DNA from: an uncultured Oscillospiraceae bacterium
GTDB lineage: Bacteria; Bacillota; Clostridia; Oscillospirales; Acutalibacteraceae
Assembly (NCBI GenBank): GCA_958448165.1
Contig: CAUDCW010000007.1
Span: 62,001 to 126,000, forward strand
DNA length: 64,000 bases
Reading direction: 5' to 3'
In this document: piece after piece, positions 62,946-64,000 of the stretch
How the letters are laid out: each line of letters opens with the position of its first letter
Numbering within the stretch: the first letter of the stretch is position 1
The notes under the pieces: model-generated
Databases searched by the model: none
What the model was told of the DNA's origin: nothing
Seen by the model: only the letters and a program-made list of their open reading frames with translations
Program-made: the position numbers and the translations under genes

Positions 62946-63707
62946 ATGAGAATTAAAGCATTTGCGTCAAGAAACATAAAAGAACTTATAAGAGATCCGC
63001 TAAGCTACATATTCTGTCTTGGATTTCCGCTTGTAATGCTCGTGATTATGAGCTTTATCGGACAGAGCATACCAAAAGAGGCAGGCAATGAGGTCTTTAC
63101 GGTGCAGAATCAGAGTGCAGGAACGGCTGTGTTCGGTCTTGCGTTTGTGATGCTGTTCTCGGCTTTGCTGATTTCAAAGGACAGGACAAGCGCACTTCTC
63201 AGCAGATTGTTCGCATCGCCGATGAAGTCGGTAGATTTTATCATAGGCTACACTCTGCCGCTTGTCATAATCGCCGTGGCTCAGCTTGCGGTTAATTTTG
63301 TATCGTCGCTTGTGATAGGCGCTGTTATGGGAGAGAGCTTTGATGTTCTGAAGATGCTGCTTAGTATGCTTGTGCATATACCGACAATATTTATGTTTAT
63401 CGGCTTTGGAACAATTTTCGGCTCACTGTTTAATGAGAAATCATCACCCGGTATTTCCTCGATAATTGTTTCGCTTGCGCCGATTCTCGGCGGAGTCTGG
63501 ATGCCGGTTGACGTAATGGGAGGAGTTATACTGGACATAGCAAAAGTGTTCCCGTTCTATCACGCTGTCAAGGCTTCAAGAACGCTGCTTTCAGGCTCAG
63601 GTGATGGTGTGGCACTGAGTGTGCTGTATCTTTCCGCATGGGCGGCAGTTGTGTTTGCGGCTTCGATTTTCGTGTTCAAGGCGAAGATGCGTTCGGAGAA
63701 GAAATGA
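62946..63707 (+). CDS. ABC-2 type permease
   Basis: 253 residues, six membrane segments, ABC-2 fold: cytoplasmic amphipathic start (ASRNIKELIRDPLSYIF), SALLISKDRTSALLSRLFASPMKSVDFIIGY and the late GVWMPVDVMGG and VFPFYHAVKASRTLL motifs. With the ATPase it forms a homodimeric or partner-dependent exporter, perhaps for a drug, lipid or peptide. Confidence 0.9.
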   Translation: MRIKAFASRNIKELIRDPLSYIFCLGFPLVMLVIMSFIGQSIPKEAGNEVFTVQNQSAGTAVFGLAFVMLFSALLISKDRTSALLSRLFASPMKSVDFIIGYTLPLVIIAVAQLAVNFVSSLVIGAVMGESFDVLKMLLSMLVHIPTIFMFIGFGTIFGSLFNEKSSPGISSIIVSLAPILGGVWMPVDVMGGVILDIAKVFPFYHAVKASRTLLSGSGDGVALSVLYLSAWAAVVFAASIFVFKAKMRSEKK

Positions 63708-63716
63708 GGTAAATTA

Positions 63717-63830
63717 GTGTTTAGCGGTGCAAGCACCGCAGCCTGGAGTGTTGAGAGTGAAGTTGTGGTCGCTGCCGCTTGCGGCGATACCATATCTTCA
63801 CTCTTAAAACTTTCTCAAACTCCGCACTGC
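63717..63830. repeat. Short repeat with GGAGTGTTGAGAGTGAAG inverted ends
   Basis: GTGTTTAGCGGTGCAAGCACCGC (63718-63739) is a variant of the hairpin at 60433. It is followed by a small element (63745-63823) whose left end GAGAGTGAAG and right end CTTCACTCTT are inverted, with CCGCTTGCGG inside. Same family of ends as 1125-1410 and 13898-14150. No gene. Confidence 0.55.
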
Positions 63831-63890
63831 GGCATCGCCGCACAATACCGCTGAATTGCCGTAAAAACGCAGTGAAATCAAAAAAATTTG

Positions 63891-63920
63891 TTGACAGAAC
63901 GGGGACTTGCGTGTTAGAAT
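63891..63920 (+). promoter_or_regulatory. Strong promoter pointing out of the window
   Basis: A perfect TTGACA, an 18-base spacer and TAGAAT with an upstream TGT (extended -10). The transcribed leader holds the inverted repeat CATTTTAC/GTAAAATG (63943-63970). The gene it serves lies beyond base 64000. Confidence 0.7.
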
Positions 63921-64000
63921 AAATAATTGTCGAGCAGTGGTCATTTTACGGCTTGAATTCTGTAAAATGTGTTTAAAAACCGCATAAGCTTGAGAAAAAT

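Overview
The window is a low-to-mid GC Gram-positive chromosome segment. It most likely comes from a spore-forming gut member of the Clostridia (Oscillospirales / Ruminococcus-like). The support is three T-box leaders, a spoVAC gene, a dnaG-rpoD pair, class B sortases, a FeoAB fusion with a Cys-rich partner, sigma-A promoters of the TTGACA-17-TATAAT kind often with TGN-extended -10 boxes, and many AAGGAGG-like ribosome binding sites. No rRNA, tRNA, CRISPR array or intact transposase was seen. The species cannot be named from the sequence alone.

Layout. 1-1.0 kb: end of a phosphate-uptake operon (pstB, phoU). 1.1-1.4 kb: MITE-like repeat. 1.5-3.4 kb: minus-strand VanW-type membrane protein. 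3.7-7.2 kb: MurG/MGDG-synthase-like glycosyltransferase, flippase-like membrane protein and GT2 glycosyltransferase, probably for envelope glycolipid. 7.3-9.3 kb: leuA behind a Leu T-box (minus). 9.4-9.8 kb: chain of perfect hairpins. 9.8-11.6 kb: pyk (minus). 11.9-13.9 kb: rpmE, YigZ-family gene, dgt. 14.2-17.5 kb: dnaG-rpoD-metallopeptidase. 17.5-20.7 kb: Trp T-box and the trpXYZ transporter.

20.8-31.3 kb is the most distinctive region. It holds a SipW-type signal peptidase, three large paralogous secreted proteins in which a TasA/BsaA-like N-terminal domain is fused to a beta-helix-like C-terminal domain, one short paralogue without the helix, an FctA-like isopeptide pilin with a variant sorting signal (LPKMSD), a class B sortase whose expected catalytic Arg is Asn, and a DivIVA-like coiled-coil protein. 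All are on one strand and tightly packed, with hairpins in the intercistronic gaps. Together they look like one surface-fibre or matrix system.

31.7-34.2 kb: feoAB plus a Cys-rich membrane protein. 34.5-39.0 kb: UDP-sugar dehydratase, glmS, Pr6Pr-like protein. 39.2-44.2 kb: cysteine desulfurase, thiI, then a second class B sortase with an unusual cytoplasmic domain and C-terminal Ig-like repeats, and a small gene related to that cytoplasmic domain. 44.2-46.7 kb: LuxE-like and LuxC-like fatty-acid reductase pair. 46.9-50.5 kb: Ile T-box, ilvB and cimA (citramalate route to isoleucine). 50.6-52.7 kb: citrate synthase and spoVAC. 52.8-60.4 kb: rpoB-rpoC. 60.5-61.3 kb: APH-like kinase (minus). 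61.7-63.7 kb: XRE-AbrB regulator with an ABC-2 exporter. The window closes with a repeat and a strong promoter pointing out of it.

Functional links. Leu, Trp and Ile T-boxes sense uncharged tRNA and couple leucine synthesis, tryptophan uptake and isoleucine synthesis to need. leuA, ilvB, cimA and citrate synthase share acetyl-CoA and pyruvate-derived carbon. Small non-coding elements are frequent: two copies of a ~170 bp MITE with TTAAGGAAACACTG ends, GAGTGAAGAG-ended repeats, and palindrome arrays.
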